DNA of 64,000 nucleotides from Anniella stebbinsi (GCA_029215795.1 JARDYH010000001.1:115842533-115906532), one strand, 5' to 3'. Shown: positions 1 to 11,580, counted from the first letter of the stretch. A program made the numbers and translations. Notes: generated by a model not told the origin, from the sequence alone.

Positions 1-2901
1 GAGAGAGAGAGAGAATTTTGTTGTTTTCTGGGAGAGGTGTGGAAATTTGGGTAGGGGAATACTGGAAATATATGCAATTCTTTCTTTTCAAACCTAAACT
101 CATTTTCTTATTCTAACAACATCAAATGCATCATATACAACTTAGGATATAAAATTACACTATTTGCATATTTATGAAATTTAAGAGTGATCCTATGCAT
201 GTTTACTTAGAAGGCCCATTCTGTTTAGTGGAAAGTGCACAACGAATTAATGCTGCAAAAAGATAAATATCTGTCAGGGCATAGCTTCAGCATTGCAGTA
301 GGCCTTGTTTGTTATGGACTGGATTTGATTAGAAGTAGTCTGGAAGGGTTTGGGCCTATTCAGCCTTTGGAATGTCAGAATCTGTGTGAGTTTATCTCTG
401 TCAGCATTCGCAGAGCAGAGCAGAGGGGAGTCACCCTACTCCCTGTCCATCTGCTGGTCTGGCCTTGGTAGGCAGGAAAGCTGGAAGCTGTCAGTGTGAA
501 CCTGAAAGAAGTGGTATGAGGTTTGCATCAATGCTGGAGGCCTGAGCAGTGACGACCTGTTTCGACAGAGGCCTTGCTGAAAGGCCAAAAGCCCTTGTCT
601 GTCATATGGTCTTACACTCATGTTTTCCCCCTTTTAAGCTGATGGAAATGTGAGGGGCCTTTGCTAGGAACATTCTGGTTTTCATTGCCTGACACCCTCT
701 CTGTTTTGAACCAACATCGTCTGAGTCTCTGGAAGCACTCTGGATTCTCTTTTTAATTTGGAACTTGTCATGAAAAGTACCATGATGCATTTCATATTTG
801 CTCTCTTGTTTGCTGTGGACTGTCTGTCCAACTGGACAACAGTCCTGGGTGCCGGCAGCCTGACTCTTGGACATTTATCTACTTGTGGTGACTTACTCTT
901 GCACTTAATAGGCCTTGGCCATGTTGCGTAGACTTCCCAAGATTGAAGGTTTGACAAAGTCTCTCTGTGTTTCTAGAATTCATGCCTTTCATTGCCTGGG
1001 AATGATGAGTCCAGTAATCATCCAGTTCCTTTTGCTCTTTGTGGAGATTCGTGAATTTGATTGCCTGGGAAGGTTGAGCCTGAGAATTGTTGTGTCCACA
1101 GACCTGGGACCCTTGGAAGTAGGAATCTGGTTCCACACAAAACTTAGGTGGTAGACATTTATTGTAGTGCTCCTTCTTTGCAGGCAGCTACAGGCAGACT
1201 GGCCTTTGCATTGCCAGCCTGCTACAAAACCTGGAATGGATTATCTGTGCTTAATTGCAGGTCATTCATAAATCCTGGCCTGGCTCAAAGAATGGGCCTA
1301 TCACGAACACTACAGGAATCATTCAGGTTACTGATTCTTGTCTTCGATTTCCTGGGAAGGATAGTTTTTAGCTTTGGACTGTTCTGGAATTACATGGAGC
1401 CTATAGCTACTGACCATCAACTACATGATTTCTGAGGATTATAAACATTAAACCTTTGCTGTGAGATTTCCTGTAATAAAGAAGTCTCACCAATTTGGGT
1501 GTCTTGTGTCAGGTTGCTGGTGTGTGTATGCTGGAAAGATCGGAAGTCACAATAATGCCTTAGTTTTTAGCACAGGGACTGTGCCACAGTCATTTGAAGA
1601 GAGAGGTCTCCCTGATGACAGAACTATCCATAAAGGAGAGAGGTCATAACTATCCGTAAAGGTCAACAGTTGTAGGGTAATTAATGCAGGACAGACCAGT
1701 AACATCATAATCATATCAGCTAAATGGGGGACATAGTCAGGCTAGCCAGGTTCCAGGCAAATGTTTGTTTTGATTATATTCTGATAGAAGCTGTCCATTG
1801 AGCTATTTTGTTTTGTTTGATATATCTAAAGATTTATAGTTCACTTCTCAACTCAAATGAGTTCTCAAAGTAGAGATCAATGTTAGAAAACTATGTGTCT
1901 CTGTGTCATATAAGAAGAGCCATGCTGAATCTGACCAAAGGCCTATATAGTCCAGCATTCTGTTCACACAGTGGCGAATCAGCTTTCTTTGGGAAGCCCA
2001 CAAGCAGGACATGAGTTCCATAGCACCCACCTTCTCATGTTCCCTAGCAACCGGTATATGGAAGCATACTGCCTCTGATACTGGAGGTAATGTAGCCATC
2101 ATGACTAGTAGCCATGGATAGCCTTATTCTCTGTGAATTTGTCTAATCACCTTTTAAAGCCATCCAAGTTTGTGGTCATTACTGAATCTTGTGTTAGCAA
2201 ATTCAATGGTTTAGCTATGTTCTGTGTTCAGAAGTTCTTGCTTTTTCCTGTCCCAATCTCCTACCATTCATCTTCATGGGCTAGCCCTGGGTTGAAGTAT
2301 TATGAGCTTTCCACTTTCTCCACACCATGTATAATTTTGTACTATCATGTCTCTCCATACTCACATTTAGCATTTTTCTAAGCTAAACTGTCCCAGACAT
2401 TGTATCCTATAGAAAAAAATGTAATATAGGATTCATACATTTACTATAGCCCTCTTCAAGTGTTCTACTTACCATGTTTAAAAAACATGTGAAGAGAGGG
2501 GCACTCCAGCCCTGCCTGCTCTGTCATTGCATCTGTCGCCCTGTATACATTCAAACCATTGACCTACATCCACACATAGAGGGCAACAGAGACGACAACG
2601 AAGGGGGTGGGGGTGAAGCTCTCCTCTCCTCACGTGTTCTTTCACTGCCGTAAGTAGAACATTTGAAGAGGGTCTATGTGACATATAAAAGTGTGTCAAT
2701 ATTTCTAATAGTAATAGATAACCAAGTGTTTTCATTGCTTTATTATGGATAATCATCTGCATTCATTCTAAGGCTGCTTATTTTAGAAAGCATTTTGCAT
2801 ACTTATGCATTAATAGATACATTTTATTTTTAATTTTTTGAATTAGGAGCTATATATACTGGAGCACTAAATTGGAATTTGTATTCTTTTCCCTTGTTTA
2901 G
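1..2901 (+). other. DMD: DMD intron 24 (3' part)
   Basis: Non-coding. It begins in a short GA repeat (1-14) and holds one copy of an interspersed repeat at about 1908-2420. The acceptor is cccttgtttag at 2891-2901. I see nothing else I can name between 15 and 1900 or between 2420 and 2890; the short open frames there have no recognisable protein. Confidence 0.85.
1908..2420 (+). repeat. Interspersed repeat, family A copy 1
   Basis: The stretch starting cataagaagagccatgctg and running through ccctagcaacc, catcatgactagtagcc and catgtataattttg recurs at 49285-49770, 56701-56890 and, cut by the window end, at 63967-64000. All four copies have the same orientation. The class is not certain; it looks like a widespread reptile retrotransposon tail or SINE. 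No coding content. Confidence 0.7.
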
Positions 2902-3057
2902 GCTCTAGTGAATGATATCCAGACAATCCAGCCTAGTTTGAACAGTGTTAATGAGATTGGAAAGAAAATGAAGAGAGAAGCAGAGCCAGAGTTTGCTTCA
3001 AAACTGCAGACTGAACTAAAAGAACTTAATGCTCAGTGGGATCACATTTGCCAACAG
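2902..3057 (+). CDS. DMD: DMD exon 25 (spectrin repeat 7, second half)
   Basis: This 156-bp exon encodes 52 residues beginning ALVNDIQTIQPSLNSV and ending LNAQWDHICQQ. The length equals human exon 25 (human codons about 1093-1144). It covers the end of helix B and helix C of rod repeat 7; the Trp in QWDHI is the usual core Trp of helix C. The acceptor is tttag before GCTCTA, and the donor is CAG followed by gtactc at 3058. Phase 0 at both ends, so the exon is symmetric. The frame is intact and Glu/Lys-rich as expected for a coiled coil. Confidence 0.97.
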
Positions 3058-3320
3058 GTACTCTGTCTCGTGCTGTGAGTGGTTCTCCCTTTAATTAAAT
3101 TCCAGATTTCTCATTGGCATAATTTTCCTTACTCTGTGCAAAACTACTGAATGTCAGAAGTGGAGCCAGACATTTATAGTTCACACTAATTAACCTTCCA
3201 TCTTACTAAATTTATCTACCATGTATAAATGTGTGCAGTCTAAATGAACTTTAGTATGACCATTCAATGATTTTATAATGTATTATAGTTACAAATAGAA
3301 CATTGGGCATAAACAGGAAT

Positions 3321-3380
3321 AAATAAATAAAATCCAGGAAGGATTTTATTTATTTGTTTATTTGTTTTATTTATTTATTT
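3321..3380. repeat. A/T-rich simple repeat with 15-bp hairpin
   Basis: aaataaataaaatcc at 3321-3335 is the exact reverse complement of ggattttatttattt at 3341-3355, with a 5-base loop aggaa. TTTG/TTTA repeats follow to 3380. It probably arose from simple-sequence expansion. Confidence 0.6.
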
Positions 3381-4139
3381 AAAACCTAATTGATAGTTTT
3401 ATCTACATTGGTGTTTGCTTAACTTGAAAAAAATAATATCAACCATAAAAAAATAGTACAATAAAGCACCATTCAGAGTTAAATAGCTTGCAACTACAAA
3501 CGATAACATCTGTCAGTCATAAGCATCTATCTGTTGCATACTTGAAATGTCTTAAAGATAGTCACAGAAAGCAGAAAAGCAATTATACTGGAAAGACAAC
3601 CCTGTAAAAAAATGGGACAATAAAATCTGGATATTTTAAAAACCGAATGCCATATGGTATAAATTAATCTTATATTACTGAATTAAAGAGTGGAGATTGC
3701 AACTTACAGAAACATGGTAAATTGGCAGGAGTCAGAGTGTCTCAGTTTGTGTACTGTATGATCATGCATGCATCACTTTTGTCACAGTAAGGCGGTCTCA
3801 ACTTGGCATCTTTTGCACTGCTCTTTGCACCAACTAGTTCTGAAGCCAAAGTGTAGTAAATGGTACCTATTTTTAAAAATGATTTTGTGCAGTATAATCT
3901 CAACTTTGAAAAACAAAAAACAGTCCCTTCTCTAGAATCCCTCTAAACAGATTTTGACCCACAAAACTGTTGTAACATAAAAGTTTTGGGATTATGAATA
4001 CAAGATTGAAAATACGACAGCAGCCAATGCTCTGGAGATTTGGGAATGGGATTTCAATTTTCAAAATAACTATTTTTCTTAAAGTAGGATTGTTATGTGG
4101 CAGCCATTTACTTTAATATTGAATTAACCTTTGAACGAG

Positions 4140-4325
4140 TGTTTACTTCCCCCTGATTAGGTTTATTGGACTGTTCTGAGTTGTAGCTGCTGTGCTGTGG
4201 TTTTGTATAATGTGACTATCTCTTTTATTACTATATCAGTTTTATTATATGAGTTTTATTGTTGTATGATGGGAGGCTCCTGCCCTGAACGGTGGCCTAG
4301 AAATATTTAAAATTAATAAATATTT
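4140..4325 (+). repeat. Probable LINE 3' tail
   Basis: The sequence runs through ttttattgttgtatgatggg and ccctgaacggtggcctagaa and ends in aaaattaataaat. This layout (T-rich stretch, short G/C-rich stem, then an AATAAA-type repeat) resembles the 3' ends of L2/CR1-like LINEs. It stops about 33 bp before exon 26. The family is not certain. Confidence 0.4.
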
Positions 4326-4356
4326 TTTGGGAATACAATTAATGTTTTTCTTTAAG

Positions 4357-4527
4357 GCCTACGCTAAGAAGGCTGCACTGAAAAGTGGTTTGGATAAGAC
4401 TGTGAGTCTTCGAAAGGATTTGTCAGAGATGCATGAATGGATTACTCAAGCAGAAGAGGAGTACCTTGAGAGAGATTTTGAATATAAAACCCCAGAAGAA
4501 TTACAGAAAGCTGTTGAAGAACTAAAG
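4357..4527 (+). CDS. DMD: DMD exon 26 (repeat 7/8 junction, helix A of repeat 8)
   Basis: This 171-bp exon encodes 57 residues, [15 protein letters not shown] to LQKAVEELK, with the near-invariant stretch [17 protein letters not shown]. The length equals human exon 26 (codons about 1145-1201). It carries the linker after repeat 7 and helix A of repeat 8, with the core Trp in MHEWITQ. The acceptor ctttaag lies close to a retrotransposon tail and has a modest T-rich tract; the donor is AAG/gtaaca. Phase 0 at both ends. Confidence 0.97.
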
Positions 4528-5034
4528 GTAACAATGCAAGCGGACATTTTTAATTTGTATCCAGTCCTTCACTCAAAGTTATTGTTGCACACAATCTGTT
4601 CGCTCATATGAAAGAGTTTGCTATTTAAGCATTACTTGAGAATCCCAAATAGGAAGCTTGTTTCAATTTAGCTTCTGTTGTAAGACATCAAACTCTGCAA
4701 AGAATTATATTGAATTAAGTATTGCATTTTATTTGTGTCCTTATTTTTTGGGGGGGTGTCCACATCAAATGTTGAAATTGTTTCCTCACCCTCCCACTCT
4801 TTTTCCTATGGTAATATAGGGTAATGCTTGGGCTGTTGTTCCTTCGGATGCATTTCCTCCCAAAATGCACTCTCTTATAAATGGGAGTAGTTTGCATTTG
4901 GAACAATTCATTTTATCAGTTAGCTTTCACACTATGTGATACCTTGCTACATTAACATATCCCCATACGTTTGAACTATCACATGACTATAAACTCTGAT
5001 TAATTTCATTCCATGTCCATATTGTAGAAATATA

Positions 5035-5068
<34 letters not shown>
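5035..5068. repeat. (AAT)n microsatellite
   Basis: About eleven uninterrupted AAT units. Confidence 0.95.
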
Positions 5069-5069
<1 letters not shown>

Positions 5070-5238
5070 CTCTGTTTCATCCAGTATGGTATTGGTTCAT
5101 ACTGCTAATAGCACAGCATAACAAACAATATGGCTGCCCTACCTATTCCCTTTTCCAGACCTTTGGGGCTTCAGTCTATGGAATTCTTTGCCACAATGGT
5201 TTAATAAAATTCTCAGACAGACCTCTCAGTTGGGATAT

Positions 5239-6000
5239 TGTGGCAGGAATTTGAGTCCCCCAGGGAGGCCTATGACTCCCTCTTATGAAAAAGGGGTCAT
5301 TTATTGTCACAGATCCCTTATGAGAAAGATCTTTACTCTAATTCTTTATAATGCTTTGATACAGTAACTGGCCTTAATGTAGACTAGGGATAAATAACTT
5401 TAAGATGGGGAAGGGACCTCCCATAGATCAGTGACTTCCCACCCAATAACTTCAAAGGAGTTATATTCATGCAAGCAATTAAACTCAGTTACAGTGGAGT
5501 CCAAAGATACTCACGTATTGGTTTCTTAAAGAATAGGTTTATTGAAGAAGACACATCAGCTGAGGGAGCCAGAGATAGACCTCTGACTGAATTAAGTATA
5601 TTGGGTATCACTCTTATATAGGAAACTGGAAACATCAGAATTAGCATATCTAGCTTTTTGTACAGAATCACCTTTGTACCAGGGGAAAGTTTACAATAAT
5701 ACAGGGTTGTACATAGGAATGATGTAATTTGTCTCTAAGTCAAAACAGAGAAAGGCGCCACATATGAATGATGGAGGTCAAGATAAACTAAAACAATACA
5801 GAATGCATATAGTTGCCAGTGGACCAAAGTTCATTATGATGAGGCTCAACACATCTAGCTAGTACATTGCTGGTTCTATCTTACAGGAGAACAGATACAT
5901 GGTTTTATTAGAAGCATGAAATCAATATTAGTTTCTCAATCATTTAAATGTTGTTATCACTAGCTATTGTTATGATCATACCTGAAATATTCCCGCAACA
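5239..6000 (-). mobile_element. Solo LTR with 5-bp target duplication GATAT
   Basis: GATAT at 5234-5238 and again at 6001-6005 flanks a 762-bp block that starts TGTGGCAGG and ends CCCGCAACA on the + strand, so it has the TG...CA ends of an LTR with imperfect terminal inverted repeats (TGTGGCAGGAAT against TGTTGCGGGAAT). On the minus strand a TATATAAG box lies near 5620 and an AATAAA-type signal near 5540, in the correct order for a minus-strand LTR. There is no internal retroviral sequence, so this is a solo LTR left by recombination. Gypsy or retroviral origin cannot be told apart. Confidence 0.85.
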
Positions 6001-6417
6001 GATATGCTGAACCTTTAACTACTGTCACCAAAATAAACTCTTTGTATCTTATAAAAATTCAATAGCTGTTTTCCTGTGGGATTGACATCACCATTAGAGG
6101 CAAGCTGATAAGAAAATTAAATCAAGATATATAAAGGAACTGTTGCATTTTAGTTGGTAGAGTGAGATTGCTTAAGCATACAGCTCTTAGCATCCTGACT
6201 ATGTGTGAGGCCCAGAGGAAGCAGACTGCAACACAGCACTCACTGTTCCAAATAATTTTAGACAAGGCAAGAGTAACATCAGTACCTTGGACAGCATACA
6301 GCAGAAAGTGCTAGTGTGAGGTAATTGTGGGGTATCTACTGGTCTCTCTGGCATCTAGAGGTCACCAAGTCCAGATTTTTCCTGGGACTCTCCAAAATAC
6401 CAACTGCTGCTACCTTC

Positions 6418-6500
6418 TGATATTTATGTATTTATTTATTTATTTCTAATCTGCCCAATAACTAATATTCAAACAGTTAAAAGACTCTCTAGAGATGGGC
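6418..6500 (-). repeat. Short L2-like LINE tail, minus strand
   Basis: A TTTA repeat followed by aatctgcccaataac resembles the start, in reverse orientation, of the L2-like 3' ends at 13140 and 18365. Only a fragment is left. Confidence 0.35.
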
Positions 6501-6846
6501 AAATCTGTCATTCTCACTTTTTTCACACATTTTATTTTTTTTTAATCTCAAGTTCTTTCTCTCCCAAATAGGAACTGTGTGAATTTTGTGAAATTCTTAT
6601 CAAAACTAAATCCTCACCCATCTTCACTAACCAGATTCAATAGGTACAGCTATTCCCAGAATGGAAAGGAGTGTGTTGTATCTGCCTGCCATATATAGCT
6701 TGTCACACATACACAAAAAGATCATGATGATCCCAATTTAACACTAACATGATTGAAAATACAGGGATTCAGACCCAGACTTTTGAGATAAAGCATTCAA
6801 AGCCCTGAGTCTGGATGGACAAATCTGTCAGTTTCTTCCACATTTG

Positions 6847-6848
<2 letters not shown>

Positions 6849-6884
<36 letters not shown>

Positions 6885-6888
6885 TATA

Positions 6889-6933
<45 letters not shown>
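6849..6933. repeat. Compound (TC)n (TG)n (TA)n microsatellite
   Basis: About 16 TC units, then TG units from about 6890, then about 15 TA units. The three arrays join with almost no spacer. The TG and TA parts alternate purine and pyrimidine and could adopt non-B structure. Confidence 0.95.
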
Positions 6934-6935
<2 letters not shown>

Positions 6936-8615
6936 AGTACTTTTTGTCTCCAATAAATAGACTTTTTGTAAATTCTTACCAATACTGAACTGAAGTTATA
7001 CTCTCCCCTATCCCTAGGAATCATCTCTTTAAATCCTTCAGTATGTAATTCATAGCCAGCCTGTGGAGGGATATAATCCAATATTTAAATCCATCTAGAC
7101 CAGAACAGTGGTGTTTGAGTGGCTCTACCCCCTTCTAGCTGCTGACTGTAGTTCTTAAAAGACCAGTTTCTGTTTCGGCAGTCTTATGTTCCTGCATGGC
7201 TGAGAGAAAGGAGAAGCTGCAAGGGAATCATCCTCAGAGTTACATGATGACAGAGCTATATCCTCTGGCTGGGAAAGTATAGAAGGGCTCTTCCTGAAGT
7301 GGTTTACCATGACCTGAGTACTCCTCAGAGTGATGTAGAGCCTCAGAACCAGGGGATACTATATAGTCTTCCTCTGCCTTAGGATCTTCTATCAGCAGGG
7401 TTCTCACAGATTAGCTGGATTGCTACTTTCTCAGTTCTGATCTCTTCAGCCACCAACTCTCTATGGTCTACAGGTTCTCTTCCAACTGACTGACCCAACT
7501 GATCTTTTATTTTCTCAGTGTCAGAATCTCTGACCAATCCTGTTATTACCTCTGTCCAGGTCCTCACCTGTTGGTCTTCTTTTAGTGACCAGTCAGTGGT
7601 TCCATGTAAACCTTATCACCAAATTGCATTATACTTTCTACTTATCCCTAAACAAATGCGACTTCTCCCACCAGTTATTTTCAAATTCCCCCCCCCTCAC
7701 CTCAACAACTGTTAGTAAGGGAGATACAACTCTCATGCCCAATACAAAGTAGCAGAGACAGGTTTCCGATTTACTTGGTTACATTATAACATCACTCAGA
7801 GGTTACTCATCACATATACACTTTGTATATGGCATCACCAATATATGGTTTATATAAGTCAGCATTCAGAAGTTACTCACCATATATAAACAAAATAAAT
7901 CCAACATTTCTCCACATATGAAATGAGGATGTGGCTCACTCATTCACTCTCATTAAGAGAGAGAGAGAGGTAGGGAGAAGGATGAAGACTTGGAATATCA
8001 TAAATATGAGGGGAGGGGAAGGGATTTGAGTGCTGAGGAAGTGGAGGAGAGTCACAAAGCAACCAGTTGTGCCACATGCCACAAATTCCCATCTGGCGAC
8101 CACTGTAGTTGAGCTTACTCTGGAATAGCCTCCCCCCCTCTCCAGAAATAAATCATGTGTGCCAACTTCATTACAGTTTAGGCACATGTGGAAAACGTTT
8201 TTATTCACTTTGATGTTTTATGACTTACAATGCCTGATATTATGGTTTTTTAAAAAAATTATGACCTACTGATTATGTTATATTGTTGTGCTATGCTTTA
8301 GCTATGATGTATTGCTATACATATATATTGCTATACATCCCCTGGATATGCTGTACATAACAGGCAGCTTAGAAATGCTTTTAAATGAATAAGTACATCT
8401 TTGTGAATGGCTCAGAGAGCTTCTATTTCTACGCCTGGAAATTTGAGTCTTTACAACATGTCTATGACTGAAAGATTTCAGTGAAATTGCCATGTAAAAT
8501 TAGGAGGGCTACAAATTATGTTCTTTTCAGATAATGTAGGGTTTTTTTTATCCAGGTGTTCAACTCTTTACATTTCAAGAGTTATCATGGTTACTATACA
8601 TTTCTATATTTGCAG

Positions 8616-8798
8616 CGAGCAAAAGAAGAGGCCACGCAGAAAGAGGTGAAAGTGAAGCTTCTCACAGACTCTGTGAACAATTTTATAGCAAGGGCTCCAC
8701 CTGCAGCTCATGAGGCCTTAAAAAAAGAACTTGATGTTCTAACTAAGAATTACCAGCGACTCTGCAGCAGACTAAATGGGAAAAGCAAAACACTGGAG
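8616..8798 (+). CDS. DMD: DMD exon 27 (spectrin repeat 8, helices B-C)
   Basis: This 183-bp exon encodes 61 residues, RAKEEATQKEVKVKLL to LNGKSKTLE. The length equals human exon 27 (codons about 1202-1262). It completes repeat 8 of the rod; the helix C core position lies in NYQRLCSRLNGK, where this sequence has Arg in the place often held by Trp. The acceptor is tttgcag; the donor is GAG/gtcagt, weaker than consensus at +3 but with gt and the +5 g present. Phase 0 at both ends, no stops. Confidence 0.97.
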
Positions 8799-9180
8799 GT
8801 CAGTTCTTTGTCCAGCTAAATTTAGAATACATCAAACTATAACAGTAAAGGTAACAGTAGCGGTTGATAAATGTTTGTTTCATAAGTCTTTCGTTACTTG
8901 GTAATGTTGTAACACCCTTTTATTAGGCCAAACTTTGCTCACAGACATATCTCAATAAGCACTGTACCTATCAAGAATATGCATCTTAAGAAAGCTTTTC
9001 ATCAGAGAACTTCCATTTAAACAGTAGTAGAAATTGAAAACATCCATATGCAAAAAATTTTTTAAAGTTCTTTGTTAAAACACTATTTTGTTTTATTTTT
9101 AATTGAGGAACAAGACCTGTACTTTCTTAACTTTTAGATAAAAGACCATGTAGGTCAGTCTTGTACACAGGACACACTGG

Positions 9181-10410
9181 CTCAATTCAGACGACACGTT
9201 AACCAACTGAGGGGAATTAACCCACTGACGGTGTGTTAAAGAGGTGGTGATCTACAGACAACATGCTGCAGCAGGCGCTGCAAAGAAATTTTAACCACCC
9301 CGGTTGTTAATAGCGTACTCGGCTCTGACTGACAGCTCAGCCACCATTTTCCCCGCTTACCAAACTCCGTTAGTCCTCCAGCAAGTATCCCAGCACACAC
9401 TGCGGCCGAAAACCATGGGCGTCGCCATTTAAGCCGATGCAGGACACGCCTCCCAAACCCCATTGGCCGCCTCAGTCAGTGGGCGGAACTCAGCAGCCTT
9501 GGGCAAAGAGTCTGCCAGGAGCAACGGCAGCACCAATACAACATTCCCACCCCGCGCCCAGCATTGCAATTTCAACGTTGGCACCCACGCCCCAGGGAGG
9601 CAACCCCCACCCACCCTACACGGGAGATGGGGCAGTCGTGAGGAAGACCCACGGCTCCCAGCCCCCAACCCCCCACCTCCCTCCTAGAGCATCTCCCGCA
9701 CACACAGGAAAGAAGGCAAGAGTGGGGTGGTGTAGAAAACTTTATTCAGCAGGGAGTTTAGACATGGGCAATAAGGCACATGGAAACCACCTAGCAAAGA
9801 CATAGCCCACGGAAAGGACAGTTGCCCCCAACTGGAAGGAGGAGGCGGCTGGAAGTCACAGTGGTGGAGGGGGATGGCCGAGGCCACACCCCCAGGGGTG
9901 CCACGGGGTGCCATGGGGACGTGGTGGAGAGGAGGGGCTTGCCAGGGAGAGATGCCAGTCCACACGTGAAACTCCACAGCCAACGCTCACAAGAAGTCGG
10001 GGTAGCGTCGGACAATGCGCCCTGCTCGGTGCCTGTCGGACCTGTAGGGTGCTGCCATCTCGACTTGGTGTGGCTGCAATGGGGGGAGATAGGGCCAGGA
10101 ACGAGGCATCCAGGGTGTGCAATATTGTAGCATAGGGATGCTGATGGACATAGCCTTGAGCGTCTAGACCGGGCCGAGGAAGGCGCCGGCCAGAGCGATG
10201 GGGATCTAAAGGGGCCTTATCGCGTATAGGGGTGGGGTCGAACCTACAACTGCATATCCCTATGGTCCCTTGGTGGATGGGTCTAGGCACCCGTAGGACG
10301 ACCGTGCCTTAGGCCATGTCATCCTGGGAGGGTCTGTCAACCCCCTCCTCGTCCTCCTCCTCTGCCTCCTCCCCTCCTCCTCTCCCTCTTCGTCGGTGTC
10401 AGGTGGGATC
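9181..10410. repeat. G/C-rich CpG-dense insert, probable DNA-transposon derivative
   Basis: The left edge, ctcaattcagacgacacg, resembles the end of the element at 56940 (cttagttcagacaatacg). The interior is strongly G/C-rich, with many overlapping open frames on both strands, up to 144 codons on the minus strand at 9856-10290. Pro/Arg/Ser-rich overlapping frames of this type are usual for G/C-rich non-coding DNA, and I recognise no domain. I find no matching right end, so the element may be truncated or a mixture of two repeats. Confidence 0.45.
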
Positions 10411-10809
10411 TTTTTCACTATTTGCACTTCTATTAAGCTTTTCGGTTTTATAACAGTGACAAAACTAAATGAAGCTTTCCAACAATGACAGGAAATGGGG
10501 CTGGGAGGCTGGGGAGGGGGGTATTTAAGTATTTATATTAATCATATTTTTTATTTTGCTGAAGTGAATTAAAACATAGAGTATCAAATTTTTCATAGGA
10601 AGCTGGTCAATGAATTCCACCAGCACCACTCCCATGATTGGTGTGCAACCCAAAACCTTTCTGATTCTTTTTCAACTTTAATATAGAATTTTCAAATGTT
10701 CATACTCACATGTTCTGGTTCATACCCATATGTCCTACTAATTGAGAAGAAATCTTATATTTTTTTTTATTTGTTTGCAAAAAATAATATGTCTTTTGAA
10801 ATTAAAAGC

Positions 10810-10875
10810 ATAATAATAATAATAATAATAATATAGCATAATAAATATAATAATATAATAATAAATATAATAAAA
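10810..10875. repeat. Imperfect (TAA)n microsatellite
   Basis: TAA units interrupted by tagca and aaata. Confidence 0.9.
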
Positions 10876-10910
10876 CATGTTTCTATAAGTAAATACAGTT
10901 AAAATTAGTT

Positions 10911-10934
10911 TCTTTTCTTTCTTTCTTTCTTTTT
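10911..10934. repeat. (TTTC)n tract in the exon 28 acceptor region
   Basis: TTTC repeats end about 13 bp before exon 28 and overlap where its polypyrimidine tract is expected, so length variation could affect acceptor strength. Confidence 0.75.
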
Positions 10935-10947
10935 ACTCATTCATCAG

Positions 10948-11082
10948 GAGGTGTGGGCATGTTGGCATGAATTACTATTGTATTTGGATGTTGAAAATAA
11001 GTGGCTAAATGAGATAGAATCAAAACTCAGGGCAACGGAAAATATTCAGGAAGGCACAGAAGAGATCTCAGAAGCAAGAGAT
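10948..11082 (+). CDS. DMD: DMD exon 28 (spectrin repeat 9, helix A)
   Basis: This 135-bp exon encodes 45 residues, EVWACWHELLLYLDVENKW to EEISEARD. The length equals human exon 28 (codons about 1263-1307). It starts repeat 9; the EVWACWHELL opening is essentially the dystrophin sequence known from other vertebrates, and KWLNEIESKL is helix A with its core Trp. The acceptor is cattcatcag with a TTTC-repeat polypyrimidine tract, and the donor GAT/gtaagt is near consensus. Phase 0 at both ends. Confidence 0.97.
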
Positions 11083-11354
11083 GTAAGTATTAATGTTATT
11101 TATACATTAATTGTTAGGAACATATAGGCTTTTACAATGGACAAGCCCACTGTTACATCAAAGCATAATATGCTTGGTCAATTTAGTGTCTATTATGATC
11201 TTTGCATCCACATGAAAGTACTTTATTTCTATTACATTTGTTATGTTAGATTTCCATGTATTATTATTATCTATAGCGAAGTAAAAGGAAGATTTGAAGA
11301 TATTGCATTTGGATGGGCTACAGAATTATAATCCTGAAGTTAGAGCTATCAAAA

Positions 11355-11570
11355 AGAATTTTTATTTATTTCTAAGATTTATTAGTCACCATCTAGATAC
11401 TGGCTCTCAGGATGATGTTCAATAAAAACACAAACAAAATCTAAAATCCATATAAACATAGAAACAGTATAATCAGTTAAGAGCAGTAGAGGCAAAGCCT
11501 GTCATCACTGGAAGAACTAAACATATCAAAAAATAATGCAGTAAGCTCAACAAAAACAAACACACTTCAT
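11355..11570 (-). repeat. Possible degraded L2-like 3' end
   Basis: tttttatttatttctaag followed by caataaaaacacaaac resembles reversed 3' ends of L2-like LINEs elsewhere in the window. It is heavily diverged. Confidence 0.3.
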
Positions 11571-11580
11571 TCAAATACTC

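Larger units (their letters stand above)
3058..4356 (+). other. DMD: DMD intron 25
   Basis: 1299 bp, non-coding. It has an A/T-rich simple repeat with a short hairpin near 3321-3380 and what looks like the 3' tail of a LINE ending about 33 bp before exon 26. The rest, roughly 3400-4130, has no feature I recognise. Confidence 0.85.
4528..8615 (+). other. DMD: DMD intron 26
   Basis: 4088 bp, non-coding. It holds an AAT microsatellite (5035-5068), a minus-strand solo LTR (5239-6000), a short LINE tail (about 6418-6500) and a compound microsatellite (6849-6933). From 7000 to 8600 I see only unassigned sequence; its short open frames look like chance. Confidence 0.85.
8799..10947 (+). other. DMD: DMD intron 27
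   Basis: 2149 bp, non-coding. More than half is a G/C- and CpG-rich insert (about 9181-10410) unlike its A/T-rich surroundings. TAA-type and TTTC-type simple repeats precede the exon 28 acceptor. Confidence 0.85.

Noticed and set aside
6489..6660. tagagatgggcaaatctgtc as the left end of a hAT-like element
   Set aside because: No inverted right end and no 8-bp duplication could be found nearby.
9236..10290. Several overlapping open frames on both strands in the G/C-rich insert
   Set aside because: They overlap in up to four frames, are rich in Pro, Arg, Ser and Leu, and contain no known domain. This is typical of G/C-rich non-coding DNA.
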